A DNA stretch of 64,000 nt from Liriodendron chinense (taxonomy: Eukaryota; Streptophyta; Magnoliopsida; Magnoliales; Magnoliaceae), in assembly GCA_003013855.2 (NCBI GenBank), contig ML058476.1:1568011-1632010 (forward strand), given 5' to 3'. The notes beneath the pieces are model-generated. The model had not been told where the DNA came from. It ran no database searches and was given only the letters and a program-made list of their open reading frames with translations. Positions 49,114 to 59,951 of the stretch are shown here, in pieces; positions within the stretch are counted from its first letter, which is position 1, and every line of letters begins with the position of its first letter. The position numbers and the translations under genes were made by a program.

Positions 49114-51624
49114 TTAAGACCCTGGATCAGGGTGAGTCATGTACTGGTCATCAGATTCTGAAGGATAACTCACGGAGTCATATTTTCTCTTCCTTAGCAT
49201 CTTAATTCCTTGGTACCTGCCTAGCATCAGCAGAGTTGCCATTGGATTTGTACCGGGTGACTCAAGCAACGTTGATCCATCAATGACCTTCAACCCCTTC
49301 ACTCCATAAACTCTGTAATCCTTGTCTACAACAGATCCAACAATACACCCTCCATGATAATGGTAATACGACCTCACATTCTTCTTACAAAAATCCCTCA
49401 ATTCCTCGTCCCTAGACTCAGCGCCCTCCACAATTCCTGATTGCCTCCTTCCTAAAAATGTTTCAATCGATCTGGACCGTGCAACTTTCTCGATCAGTTG
49501 GGCCATTTCGACACATTCATCCAAGTCCCTCTCCTTAGCCAGGTAATTGAATTTCACTGAAGGATTCTGCCTGGGATCTGTGCTCCATAACTTTAGCGAC
49601 CCTCTCGAGTTAGGGTTGGCCATTTTAGCCGTAACGGGTGTTATAGTTGTGTTGGGGCTTGTGGGAAGAATTCCAATTTGAATTATGATTCGGAAACAAT
49701 TAGTAATTCCCACAACTGGAGATGGATCAGGCTGTGGGTTTTGAAGAGAATGGAAAGAGTAGTTTAAGGGAAAGGCAATTGATGGGTTGTCTTGCATGGC
49801 TTGGCCCACTCCTCTGGCATCAAGGAGAAGGGATATGTTGAAGCGCTTGAGATGTTCTTGGGGCCCGATGCCGCTCAGCATGAGGATCTGAGGACTGCCC
49901 AGTGTGCCGGCAGCTAGTATCACATCGCCACAAGATCTTGAACCCTTTGGATGGCTGAGATATGCTTCGTAGAAGTGGTTTGGATTGCCGTTGGTGCTGA
50001 TGAATCTTATGCCATGGGCCCTATGCTTTTTTCCATCACCTGCGAGGTGTTTACTTAGTTTTATATTGAGTGCATGATCATCAATGGTTAGAGAAAACAA
50101 GCTCTCTTTCCTTCACTCTTATAAGGATGTCCCAGCAAAAGTCTTGCATACCCATGGACGTAGCCTGTATTTGGATGATCAGAACCATCACTATGTTGAT
50201 GGGCCATTGTCCAAAAATCTATTCCTGATCGTTGATCGGAAAATTCAAATAGATGGCTGAAGTGAGGACTGTGGACATCCTGCTCTGAACCCAAAAAAAA
50301 TCTGATAATCAGTGGTCACGATTATTCAGTTGGCATGATTTTTTGGGCCACGACCCAACTGCATTTGTGCCCAACAAATAAAGGGTTACAATCATCCAAT
50401 CTGTATGGACAGCTGATGCAAAACCACTTAAATCTCAACCTATGATCATACATGACCATTTTTAGCAAGAAAAATTCATGAAGAAAAGAAACCAAAGCTC
50501 TCCCACCATTCATTTCCACTTACCTCCATTCTGGAAGATGACGTTTTGGACCGTTGCATTCAAGAGAACAGTGATTTTCTCTGAATTCCCGGCCGCTAAT
50601 AAATCTGCAGAGGTATGTCTCCTTCCTTGAATATCGAAAATGCTACCTCCTACCTTTGTTCCCTTTACATGCTCCAAAGTAAAACCATTGAAAGGCCGAA
50701 CTCCTGCTTCGAGCAAGCCGTCCACCGTAACAGATTGGAATGGGGTAAGAGGATTCGGTTGAAAAACCATCTTAGACTCTACCCATTCATAAGCTTCCCT
50801 AACTAACTCTGCATCCCACCCAACTCTCCGAATATAATCCTCACTAGCTCTACTATAGAATCCGCCGTTGATTGTGGTCGATCCGCCCAGTACTCTCCCC
50901 CTGTGATTGGGCACTCCTTCCTCAGAGACGAATGCCTGGGCAATGGATGTGAATTGATTAGTTTGTAACAACGGAAACCCGAAATTCTTCCTTTCTTCGA
51001 TAAGGGGATTGCCATAAGGTGACCCACCACGTTCCACTAACAGCACCGAGTATCTCTTGGATAGCGTGGCGGCCAAGGGGCAGCCACTTGTGCCTCCCCC
51101 GATGATTATGTAGTCGAATGATCTGCCTGACACATCCTCAATGTTTCCCGTCAAAAATGGGAATTTGTGTTCTAGAGAGTACAAAAGAAAGAATTGTCAT
51201 CAGATTTGGGGGTTAAATTCAGGAAGTTTTTGGATGCACATGCGAATTGAATTACAAACGTTCATTTGAAGAATTGTGATATTCATAAAATTCACAATGA
51301 GGAGTAGCCTTCAAATTGAAATCACACTTCATCCAAGTTGCCCAACTTGACCGTAATTGCAATTGGGAGTGTAGACCATGGATATGATTATGAATGCTAA
51401 CGAAGTATATCACAATTGGGTCATTTCCTTGGATTACTAGTAATTCCAATTCAATTCGTTAGTGCATCCAAACGCACCAACCAAGTTGTTTGTGTAGAAC
51501 ATGCAAAATGCAAATGCAGCTCACCTTCATGCATTGAAGAAGCTGAACAAAAGGAAGAAAATGCTAAGAGAGAGAGGAGGAAAGCTGTTGAGAGGCCATG
51601 TATGATCCCTTGAAGCTCTTCCAT
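49114..51624 (-). CDS. HOTHEAD-like GMC oxidoreductase, copy D, intact
   Basis: Three exons, minus strand: 51525-51624, 50524-51171, 49114-50039, 557 residues, all frames open and in phase (G|AA and G|GT junction codons). Residues 1-29 form a signal peptide (MEELQGIIHGLSTAFLLSLL). FAD-binding GGGTSGCPLA near 58-67, 'GRVLGGSTTINGG' near 125-137, 'GSPQILMLSGIGP' near 297-309, 'YHYHGGCIVGS' with His476/His478, and Asn514 in 'GTNPMATLLMLG'. A secreted, flavin-dependent alcohol oxidase or dehydrogenase of the HOTHEAD group is expected; the substrate cannot be read from sequence. I chose the ATG at 51624 because it is conserved at the same place in copies B, C and E and gives the only open route to the conserved donor. 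Another ATG 25 bp downstream (51599) hits a stop. Confidence 0.92.
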
Positions 51625-51656
51625 TGGCTGCTGCTGCTAAAATTGGAGGAAGGTTC

Positions 51657-51748
51657 CTAATAAAGGGAAAAGAGGCGTGTTATTAGCCGTTAATGCACCT
51701 CAGACAGCACACGTGTGGGAGCCTTGCACATTCATTCATGGGCACGTG
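51657..51748 (-). promoter_or_regulatory. Promoter elements of copy D: TATA-like motif and two G-boxes
   Basis: 'ccctttattagg' on the minus strand lies about 35-45 bp upstream of the start codon. CACGTG occurs at 51710-51715 and 51743-51748. G-boxes bind bZIP and bHLH factors (light, abscisic or jasmonic acid responses). Copy B keeps the first and has CACATG at the second; copy C has neither. Confidence 0.4.
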
Positions 51749-53385
51749 TCACGATGTGACATGTGTGTAAGATCCGCTTTCCATCAAGTACAATACACTG
51801 TTTAGATCCTCTGGCATAAAAGTTAGGTCATTTCATATCTCAGATAGACTATAAAGTATCAAAACAAATAAATAGTTAGAAAAAAAAAAAACCATCAATA
51901 TAATTTGTGCATTATGGCCCACCTGAAGAGTGAAATTGTCTGACATTTTACGAAAGGAGATTTAAGCATTATTTCCTATCTTACGGAAAGCTTATATCTC
52001 ACTCACCTGTTTCATATTTTTTGGATATGTAGGGCAATATATACCCGCATGTGAAATTAGCAAACCTTCAGGTGGGACAAAATGCACAATTATATGATAG
52101 AGGAAGGAAGGGAAAGAGGAATTTGATTTTGAGTGAAGTTAGTAAATCTGACTAATTCCAAATTATTCCCATTCAAATTGTTAAACGAGTGTAGTTACTC
52201 AAAGCGACCAAGTATCTGCGTCAAACCATATTTTCTACTGTTAAAGGTAAGGCAGATTAGATGACATTAGATAAGTTGAGAGAGAGATTAATCAGGAAAG
52301 GCAAGTGAAAAATACCAAGAAACTGTAACATGGTTTTCGCTTCTAACATAAGCCACAACTTTAGGGTAAAGATCGTGTGCACACAGATAAGGAAATCTGG
52401 ACTGGACCACCGAATGAGAGAGTCGGTGAGCAACAGATAAGGAAATCTGGACTGGACCACCGAATGAGAGAGTTGGTGAGCACCAGATAAGGAAATCTGG
52501 ACTGGATAAGGAAATCTGGACTGGACCACCGAATGAGAGAGTCGGTGAGCACCAGATAAGGAAATCTGGACTGGACCAGTCGGATTGGTGGGGACCGGAA
52601 CCCGTGATATGTCCATCCAGGTCCCTGTAGTGGTTCTGGATTTGGACAACCCAGGTTTTCCCGATCCAACTGCCTGTTCAGTCTGGGTGGTTCTGATTTT
52701 TAAGTAATTTTAATTAATTTCACTACAATAGCTGATGATGCCTGAGGGTGACACAGGTGGAGCAGCGACTGAACGGGTTTGGACTGGACTGGACTGTCCA
52801 CTTAAAACACACGAGGGTCAGGTTCATGTTCTAAAACATTGGTTGTGCACATATCTCCCTTATGGCAGGCATAATTTTTCAAATGCATGTATGAAAATTA
52901 TCATTTTGAAATGCTTGCTACATTCCTGCTGACTTCCTTTCAGTGGTCGTTGCTAGGAGATAATGTGGATGCAGACACAGGGTGATCACAGCCCTTTACT
53001 GTGTGCCTTTAACTATATTCGTATTTAGTTCTATCTTTTAATTCTGCATCCATGGGCAGTTCATCACGTGGGAAGGCAATTTCAAAAAGGCTACACCACT
53101 TTCATCATGTTAGGCTACCGCTTTCATCAGTCAAGTGGGCCTATGGTCTGGTGATCCAGATCATTAGCCTGTTGGGTCCCACCATTCGTGAACTGCGACC
53201 TAGAAATAATCTCCATGATTGAAAGATATGGCCAATCTTGGGCCATTTTAAATTGAATGTAGTTTCTCCTCTTAACGGTCTATTTAGGGTGTACATGAGC
53301 GGTCTTGTATTAAACTTTCACATGTTCGTGTGGGCTTAGCAAAACTCTGCTAAGGATGATGATTTTGATAAAATACCTAGTCTTT
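51749..53385. repeat. Upstream spacer of copy D, with a minisatellite
   Basis: No gene. Collinear with 39340-41090. Ends at about 53385 ('aatacctagtcttt'), where the LINE/inverted-repeat block breaks in. Overlapping open frames at 52257-52669 come only from the minisatellite. Confidence 0.8.
52385..52575. repeat. 50-bp minisatellite, more than three units
   Basis: The unit contains 'gataaggaaatctggactgg' and 'accgaatgagagagtcggtg'. One unit has an extra 17-bp partial copy. The spacers of B (about 40230-40290) and C (about 46730-46790) have a single unit, so the expansion is private to this spacer. Confidence 0.9.
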
Positions 53386-54502
53386 GATAAGATATTTTGG
53401 AAAGAGTGGGGGTGCAAGCTGGCCTTTCTTTCGATGCTGGCGATGAAGATGTTAAGGAATTCTTCCAGTTTGTGCAGGGGAGAGCCATTCTACAGCAACA
53501 AGGGTTTCTTGCACAGAGACCGAGACACTCTCCTAGGGGAATGAGGGAGCTGTTAAGCTTGGAGTGTTCCATTAACTATGATCTGCGGCCATGGTTAGCG
53601 GCTGCAAGAGGACAAGATCGTGAGGGGTCTAGGGAGTAGCAGCAAGAGGACCCAAGTCAAAAAGATATGCAGGTAGGCTAAAGCCAATTTAATTGCTCTT
53701 CAAGAATCAAAGCTGCAGTCGGTTTCTTCAGGTATGTTGGCTTCTATTTGGGATGTTTCTCTTTTCGATTGGGTTTCTCTATATGCGATTGGTTCTGCGG
53801 GGGGTATTATTATCGGTTGGAAGAATAGTAAATGGTGTAAGGTGGATTCCGTCTCGGGTTCTTTTTCTCTTTCTGTTTTGCTTAGGGATGTTTCGTTAGG
53901 TTTTCTTTGGGTGATGGCTTCGGTGTATGGGCCTTGTTCGAAGAACCTGAGAGGGCAGTTTAGGCAGAAATGGGGATACCCGTGGGTTGTGGGTGGGGAT
54001 TTTACTGTCGTTTGTTTCTCTCACGAGAAGTTCAATGGGGGGAGCATCACCAGAGGTTGCTGTTTTGGGACGTTTCGTTAGGTTTTCTTTGGGTGATGAC
54101 TTCGGTGTATGGGCCTTGTTCGAAGAACTTGAGAGGGCAGTTTTGGGAGGAGCTTGATGCAGTTAGGCAGAAATGGGGATACCCGTGGGTCGTGGGTGGG
54201 GATTTTAATGTCGTTTGTTTCTCTCACGAGAAGTCCAATGGGGGGCGCATCACCAGAGGCATGCTAAGTTTTTCTGATTGGGTTAATAGGCATCGGTTAG
54301 TCGATATGCCGATGAAAGCGGCTAAATTTACCTAGACCAATGGTCAGGCGAATGCTATTCTATCTAGGCTAGACAGGTTATTAGTTTCGGCGGATTGGAT
54401 TGACAAATATCATGTCTCTGTCCAGTGTGGTTTGCCAAGAGCAGCGTTTGATTATCGCCCCATTGTCCTTCAGGTCTCAGATGTCAACTGGTGAGCCAAG
54501 TG
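53386..54502 (+). pseudogene. LINE fragment with endonuclease domain, sense
   Basis: Frames 53734-54081 and 53970-54335 encode parts of the apurinic-type endonuclease of plant L1-like LINEs ('VYGPCSKNLRGQF', 'WVVGGDFNVVCFSHEKS', then 'NAILSRLDRLLVSADWI' and 'FDYRPIVLQVSD' after a stop). About 182 bp are duplicated in tandem (53885 and 54067 starts); the second copy is the more complete. The fragment ends at 54502, exactly where the inverted-repeat element begins. No RT follows. Confidence 0.85.
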
Positions 54503-54607
54503 GGATGTAGCGGACCGCCCTGCCACGGAGTTGAGACTACCCGAAAAAAAAGACTAAACCGAAAACTTCCTGGGCGCGCTTCTGGACCACACCATACCAT
54601 CCTTCAC

Positions 54608-57562
54608 CTGCGGCTTAGACTTGCTAAGATTCAAAACCTGAAGAAGATGCACATACTCTTCAAATTCTGAATCTAACAAGTTTCTGCGACATAGGGGGCG
54701 CCCACACTACTGATTCGCCCACGGTGGAAACACAGTCTGCCACAGAGACAAAATGGTCGGGCACGAGCCGAGCAATAGAAGGGAACCTAGACTGTAATGC
54801 CTGATCTCCGCACCAACAAACCACCCAAAAACGCACTCGACGACCATCACCCATTGAGAAGGATATGCTTGACCGAACTACATACTCTATGGCCGATACC
54901 GCTTTCCAAATGGCAGAAGCTTTGTACAAAGATGAAGGTTTCATGAACCATCTCCCTGACCGAGTGCCATATTTATTGGTCACTACCTCCCTCCACAGCT
55001 TCCCTTCTTCCACCCCGAATCTCCAAACCCATTTCCCCAACAAAGCTGTATTCATATCCCCCAAAGGCTTGATGCCCGCCCCCCCTCCTTAATCGGCCTA
55101 CAAACTTTGTCCCACTTGAGGAGATGAAACTTCCCAACTTCACTCCCGCCTCTCCAAAAGAAATTCCTCCTCATCCTTTCTAACCTCTCAAGCACCGCCT
55201 TCAGACACAGAAATAAAGATAAGAAATAAATACGCAAGTTTGAAAGAGTCGACTTTGATTAGCGTCAAACAACCCCCAAGGACATGCTTCTACCTTTCCA
55301 ACCAACCAACTTCCTATCGAATCTTTCGATCACCCTATCCCACGGATGCACGGGGGGCTTGCCCAAGCAAAAAAGGCAAACCAGGATAAGTGGATGGGAA
55401 GGATCCTACTTTACACCCGAAAATATTTGCTAGGGGATGCATCTCTTCAATCCCTACGTGAATCCTAATAAGCTTTGATTTTGCAGCGTTAATCTTCAAC
55501 CCCAACACTTCCTTGAAACACACCGACTATTTTCTAATGTTATCCATTGCCAAGGCCTCTGCCTCACAAAACAAGAGCGTGTCATCCACATACTGAAGAT
55601 GAGATATTCGGGGCCCATTTCTCACTACTTGGAAGCATTGAAACAAATCTTGCTCCATTCCTCTACGAAGCATCACACTAAGAGCTTCACCCACCACCAC
55701 GAACAGATAAGGCGGTAAAGGATCACCCTGCCTCAGACCCCTGGAAGATTTAAAATAACCTTTAGGGGAACCATTACTGAGAACGAAGTAAGCCGGTGAT
55801 TCGATGCAGGCTTTAATCCAACCCTTCCATTTCATGCCGCAACCTAATCTCTGAAGCATATAGTCGTATCCCAAAACGGTTACGTATCGGCCGTATCGGC
55901 CATGACCGTTACGCGTTACGGGGTTAAAACGGCCGTAACGGCCGTTACAGAAAAAACGGGCCGTAACAGCCTCGTATCGGACCATAACGGCCCCGTATCG
56001 GTCCTATAACAGTTTTTTTTAATAAAAAAAAGGCCGTATCGGCCGATACGGGTCCGTAACGGCCGTTATGGCTCGTATCGTAACGGTAACGGTGGTGGCT
56101 GTTACGGCCACCGTTACCGTTATGGGACACCTTGCAAAGAAGTCCCACTCCACGTGATTGTAAGCCTTTTCGAAATCAATCTTGCAAACTATCCCACCCA
56201 CCTTCTCTGTGAATCTAGTATCCATGCACTCGTGCACTATCAAAGCACTATCCTAAATTTGACGGCCAACAATAAAGGCTCCCTAATTTTCCGAAATCAC
56301 TTTGTCGAAGACAATCTTGAATCTAGACGCCAATATTTTAGCAAGAATCTTATAAGGCGAACCTATAAGACTGATCGGTCTGAAGTCTTTCAATTGATTG
56401 GCTCCTTCCACCTTAGGTAATAACACAATAAAAGTTGCCCTCATGGCAGCGGATAGACGGCCCCGCTCGACGAACTTGGACAAAAAGTTTATAAGATCTT
56501 TCCCCACCACATCCCAAAATCTTTGAAAAAGAAGAATAGGGAAATCATCCAGCCCAGGAGCTTTCACTCCCTCCATTGACTGCATAACCGCTCTCACCTC
56601 CTCTTCCTCTATTGGCTTCTCTAGAAACGAAACCTCATCATCCATAATCTGATTAAAGCATAAGTTGTCTAACTTCGGCCTCCCCCACTTATCGGCCGAA
56701 TACAAATTAGAATAATAAGAAGTAACCACATCCGCAATCACCTCCTCTTTGTTTGAAGTGAGGGCCCAATCTACAATCAAACTACCAATTTTGTTCCCCC
56801 TTCCTCGAGCACTAGCAAAATCGTGGAAAAATTTGGTGTTTCTATCACCCTACTTGAGCCAAATAGCCCTCGACCTCTATCGCCATTTAATCTCTTCCTC
56901 CTTAGCCTTCTGCGCGTACTTTAGCTTTAGCTCATTTCTAGAAGACAACTCTGCTTCTGATAGGGAACCATCTTCTTCTAAAAGGTCATACATATGAATC
57001 TGCTATGCCGCTTTCTCAAATTCTGCTTCCCGAGCTCCCAGGACCTCCTTTCTCCACAACTTTAACTTCTCTTCTAGAAGCTTGAGCTTTCTCCATAACT
57101 TGTACCCTGCAAAACCCTCAACCTGAAAAGATCCCCACCAATCAGCGACCTATTGATTGAACCCCTCAATTTCCAACCAAACTGCCTCGAAATGAAAAGG
57201 CCTAGGGCCCCAGTTGACATCTGAGACTTGAAAGACAATGGGGCGATGATCGAACGCTACACTTGGCAAACCACGCTGGACAAGGAGGGGATATTCCGCC
57301 GAAACTAAGAACTTGCCTACCTTAAACAGAATAGCATTCGCCTGACCATTGGACTAGGTTAATTTAGCCATTTCCATCGGCATATCGACTAACCGATGCC
57401 TATTAAGATGCGCCCCCATTGGACTTCTCATGAGAGAAACAAACAACATTAATCCCCACCCACGTGTATCCCCATTTCCACTTAACTGCATCAAGCTCCT
57501 CCCAAAATTGCCCTCTCAGGTTCTTTGAACAAGGCCCATGCACCGAAGTTTAGAGCTAGGAT
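54608..57562 (-). pseudogene. LINE fragment, antisense, endonuclease tail to zinc-finger region
   Basis: Reading down the minus strand: the end of the endonuclease (57540-57200), a linker, reverse transcriptase ('VKAPGLDDFPILLFQRFWD', 'LKDFRPISLIGSPYKILAK' in 56283-56780; 'IVCKIDFEKAYNHVEWDFF' in 56019-56243; 'SSRGLRQGDPLPPYLF' and 'LQYVDDTLLF' in 55527-55985), a 'LGLKINAAKSKLI' piece, and the C-terminal RVT zinc-binding region (54660-55064, 'LLGKWVWRF'). Several stops and frameshifts; no poly(A) tail at its 3' end. It overlaps the sense LINE in the endonuclease, giving a 350-400 bp inverted repeat. Confidence 0.88.
55866..56130. mobile_element. GC-rich MITE inside the antisense LINE reverse transcriptase
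   Basis: Inverted ends 'gtatcccaaaacggttacg' (left) and 'gtgtcccataacggtaacg' (right, minus strand). It interrupts RT between the 'WDFF' and 'DYMLQRLG' parts. The interior is made of 'ggccgtaacggccgttac' repeats. No open frame of its own. Confidence 0.8.
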
Positions 57563-57678
57563 CAGATGGAGAAGAAGTCACTGTAGCAATCTGCGTCCTC
57601 CTTGTCCGCTGCGTTTATATAAATACGCCATTGAAATAAAAAACAAAGAAGAAGAAGAAGAAGAGAAAGAAGACAAGC

Positions 57679-58236
57679 ATGGCCATGGCGTTTCCATCCT
57701 TCCGATTTCAAGACCTGCATTGTTAGCCTATTACTCTTAGCCGCAAGATATCTTTACATCAATCCCGACTTCGGTTCAGCAACTTCATACCATCTCTAGG
57801 ATCGACTTTCTTGAAATCAACACAGAAAGCCCCAATGTGTCAGGTACTTTTACATTTTTTTATTTTTTATGAGTATTTGTGCAAACCTGCAGATTAGGTG
57901 GGACCATTGACCGTGGGCCTAGATCCACGCCTTTTTTTTACTTGAGTGGGCCCCGAATAAATATTGGATTTAGATCATTCAATCCATAGGTTAATAAATT
58001 ACAGATTAAGTTATCGAAAGATGAAAAGGATGGAGCAAAAGGGAATGTGGAATATTCTTTTTCGTTCGCTATATGAAAACGAAAACAGAACTATCAATTT
58101 GGGAATCGCGTCAATCGAATACGAATTGGTAATAAAAGTTACATCCGAAGACTTTGTAAGTATTAAATTAAGTTTATTTAATTTTATTTATAATTTCATT
58201 TTAAATAATTTACTAATTTTATTAAATTATCTGTAA
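57679..58236 (+). pseudogene. Possible captured plastid-protein exons, left arm
   Basis: From ATG at 57679: MAMAFPSFRFQDLHC, a stop, then 'PITLSRKISLHQSRLRFSN', a Ser/Arg-rich sequence like a chloroplast transit peptide, ending at a 'CAG|gtactt' donor (57844). After an intron-like stretch a second block encodes 'KLSKDEKDGAKGNVEYSFSF' followed by a frameshift and 'LVIKVTSEDF'. I do not recognise the donor protein. Capture is inferred from exon-like organisation in a transposon arm. Confidence 0.5.
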
Positions 58237-58739
58237 CTTATAAAAGAATTGATGGATGCAAATGTAAAGCTGAAGGTATGATACCTTACTTTTGGAGGTA
58301 AATGTAAAACCGAAAGGGAAAAAAAAAAAAAGAAATCTTAGGAGAAGATACACCGGGGCCCTCTTAAACAGGTAATACATATATATTTTTTTAATAATTT
58401 AAATATATTTATTATATTAATTTAATTAATATATATTTTTCTTTTATTAAAGGGTAGCATCGGCCATAAACTTGCACTTAATATTCAAGGTTTGTCAGTA
58501 AATGCTAAGCTCAAGCAACATGCTTATCGATACTTTGAAAGTAAGTTTGTGAACAAATGGAATACGGAAAGATCCTGGGATATATCAATCGGGGGGTGAG
58601 AAGTGGATTAGAAGATAAATTTGTAAATGTTTTTGAACAAGTATATTTGGACCCCCTTTTTTTTAGAACATACTTTCATACATTGATAGAAGACATTTGT
58701 ATATGGAGAGCAGATCGAAAAGTTAGACTATGTAATTGG

Positions 58740-58976
58740 TGACTAAGGTTTAAATAACCTTAGTTACTAATTACTAATTGGAAACTAAAGTTATTTATAA
58801 AGTCATGATATAAATAATCTTAGTTACCAATTACATAGTCTAATTTGTGACTAATGTTATTTATAAAGTCATGATATAAATAATCTTAGTTACCAATTAC
58901 ATAGTCTAATTGGTGACTATCGTTATTTATAAAGTCATGATATAAATAACATTAGTCACCAATTAAATAATCTACC
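58740..58976. repeat. 66-bp tandem repeat at the centre of the inverted-repeat element
   Basis: Three to four units with 'gttatttataaagtcatgat' and 'cttagttaccaattacatag'. Each unit has small internal palindromes, so this spacer itself folds. Confidence 0.85.
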
Positions 58977-59198
58977 CTTTTGATATACTCTCCCTTATGC
59001 AAATGTCTTCTAACAAGGTATGGAAGTATATTATTAAAAAAAGGAGCTCAAATATACCTGTCCACAAATATTTACAAAGTATCTTCTAATCCACCTCCCA
59101 CTCTTCGAGTGGGGTATCCTACGAGCTTTTCATATTTCATTCGTTCACAAACTTACTTTCAAAGTACCGATAAATATGTTGTTTGAGCTTAGCATTTA

Positions 59199-59728
59199 CT
59201 AACAAACATTGAATATTAAATGCAAGCTTATACCCGATGCTACCTGTAATAAAAAATATATATATATTACCGATTCGTATCCAATCGACACGATTCCTAA
59301 ATCAATAGTTCTGTTTTCGTTTCCTATAACGAACGAAAAATAATATCCCACATTCCCTTTTGCTCCGTCTTTTTCATCTTTCGATGACTTAATCTGCAAT
59401 AAAACTGCAATTTATTAATCCACGGATTGAATGGTCTAAATCCAACATTTATTCAAGGCCCACTCAAGTAGAAAAAAGGCGTGGATCTGGGCCCATGGTC
59501 AAGGGTCCCACTTAATCTGCAGGTTTGCACAAACACTCATAAAAAATAAAAATAAAAATGTGAAAGTATCAACCACATTGGAGTTTTCTGTGTTGATTTC
59601 AAGAAAGTCGATCCCAGATATGGTATGGAGTTGCTGAACCGAAGTCAGGATTGATTTAAAGATATCTTGTGGCCAAGAGTAACAGGCCGGCAATAAAGGT
59701 CTTGAAATCGAAAGGATAGAAACTCCAT
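59199..59728 (-). pseudogene. Possible captured plastid-protein exons, right arm
   Basis: Minus-strand counterpart of the left-arm blocks. From ATG at 59728: MEFLSFRFQDLYCRPVTLG, then 'HKISLNQS', a stop and 'LRFSNSIPYLGSTFLKSTQK'. The second block (59199-59399) reads 'SKDEKDGAKGNVGYYFSFVI' and 'GNENRTIDLGIVSIGYE' without a break. The splice donor after the first block is lost. The two arms carry different lesions, so they have diverged since the inverted duplication. Confidence 0.5.
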
Positions 59729-59951
59729 AGTAATGCTTATCTTCTTTCTCTTCTTCTTCTTCTTCTTTGTTTCTGATTTCAATAACGTATTTATATAGAC
59801 GCAGCGGACAGGGAAGACGTGGATTGCTACAGTGACTTCTTCTCCATCTGAAGGATGGTATGGTGTGGTCCAGAAGCGCGTCCAGGAAGTTTTTGGTTAA
59901 GTCTATTTTTCGGGTAGTCTCGACTCCGCGGCAGGGCAGTCCGCAACATCC

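Larger units (their letters stand above)
54503..59951. mobile_element. Large inverted-repeat (MULE-like) element interrupted by an antisense LINE
   Basis: The outer termini are inverted: 54503-54607 ('ggatgtagcggac...') against 59847-59951 ('ggatgttgcggac...' on the minus strand). After the LINE (about 54608-57562) the left arm continues 57563-58740 and pairs with the right arm 58980-59846. The arms carry the same series of exon-like blocks. The centre (58740-58976) is a tandem repeat. Without the LINE the element is about 2.5 kb. No transposase. No target-site duplication was found; the right flank resumes the array spacer at 'gcagaggtaaaac', and about 70 bp of spacer are missing. Confidence 0.75.

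Noticed and set aside
51597..51599. Alternative start codon for GMC copy D (ATGGCC...)
   Set aside because: Its frame meets a TAG within exon 1; the ATG at 51624 reads through to the conserved donor in frame and is shared by the other copies.
42636..51624. Assignment of copies C and D as (R)-mandelonitrile lyases
   Set aside because: The second catalytic position is Asn in 'GTNPMAT', as in HOTHEAD, not the His found in mandelonitrile lyases.
52257..52669. Two long overlapping frames on the minus strand
   Set aside because: Repeats of the 50-bp minisatellite; the single-unit spacers do not keep the frames.
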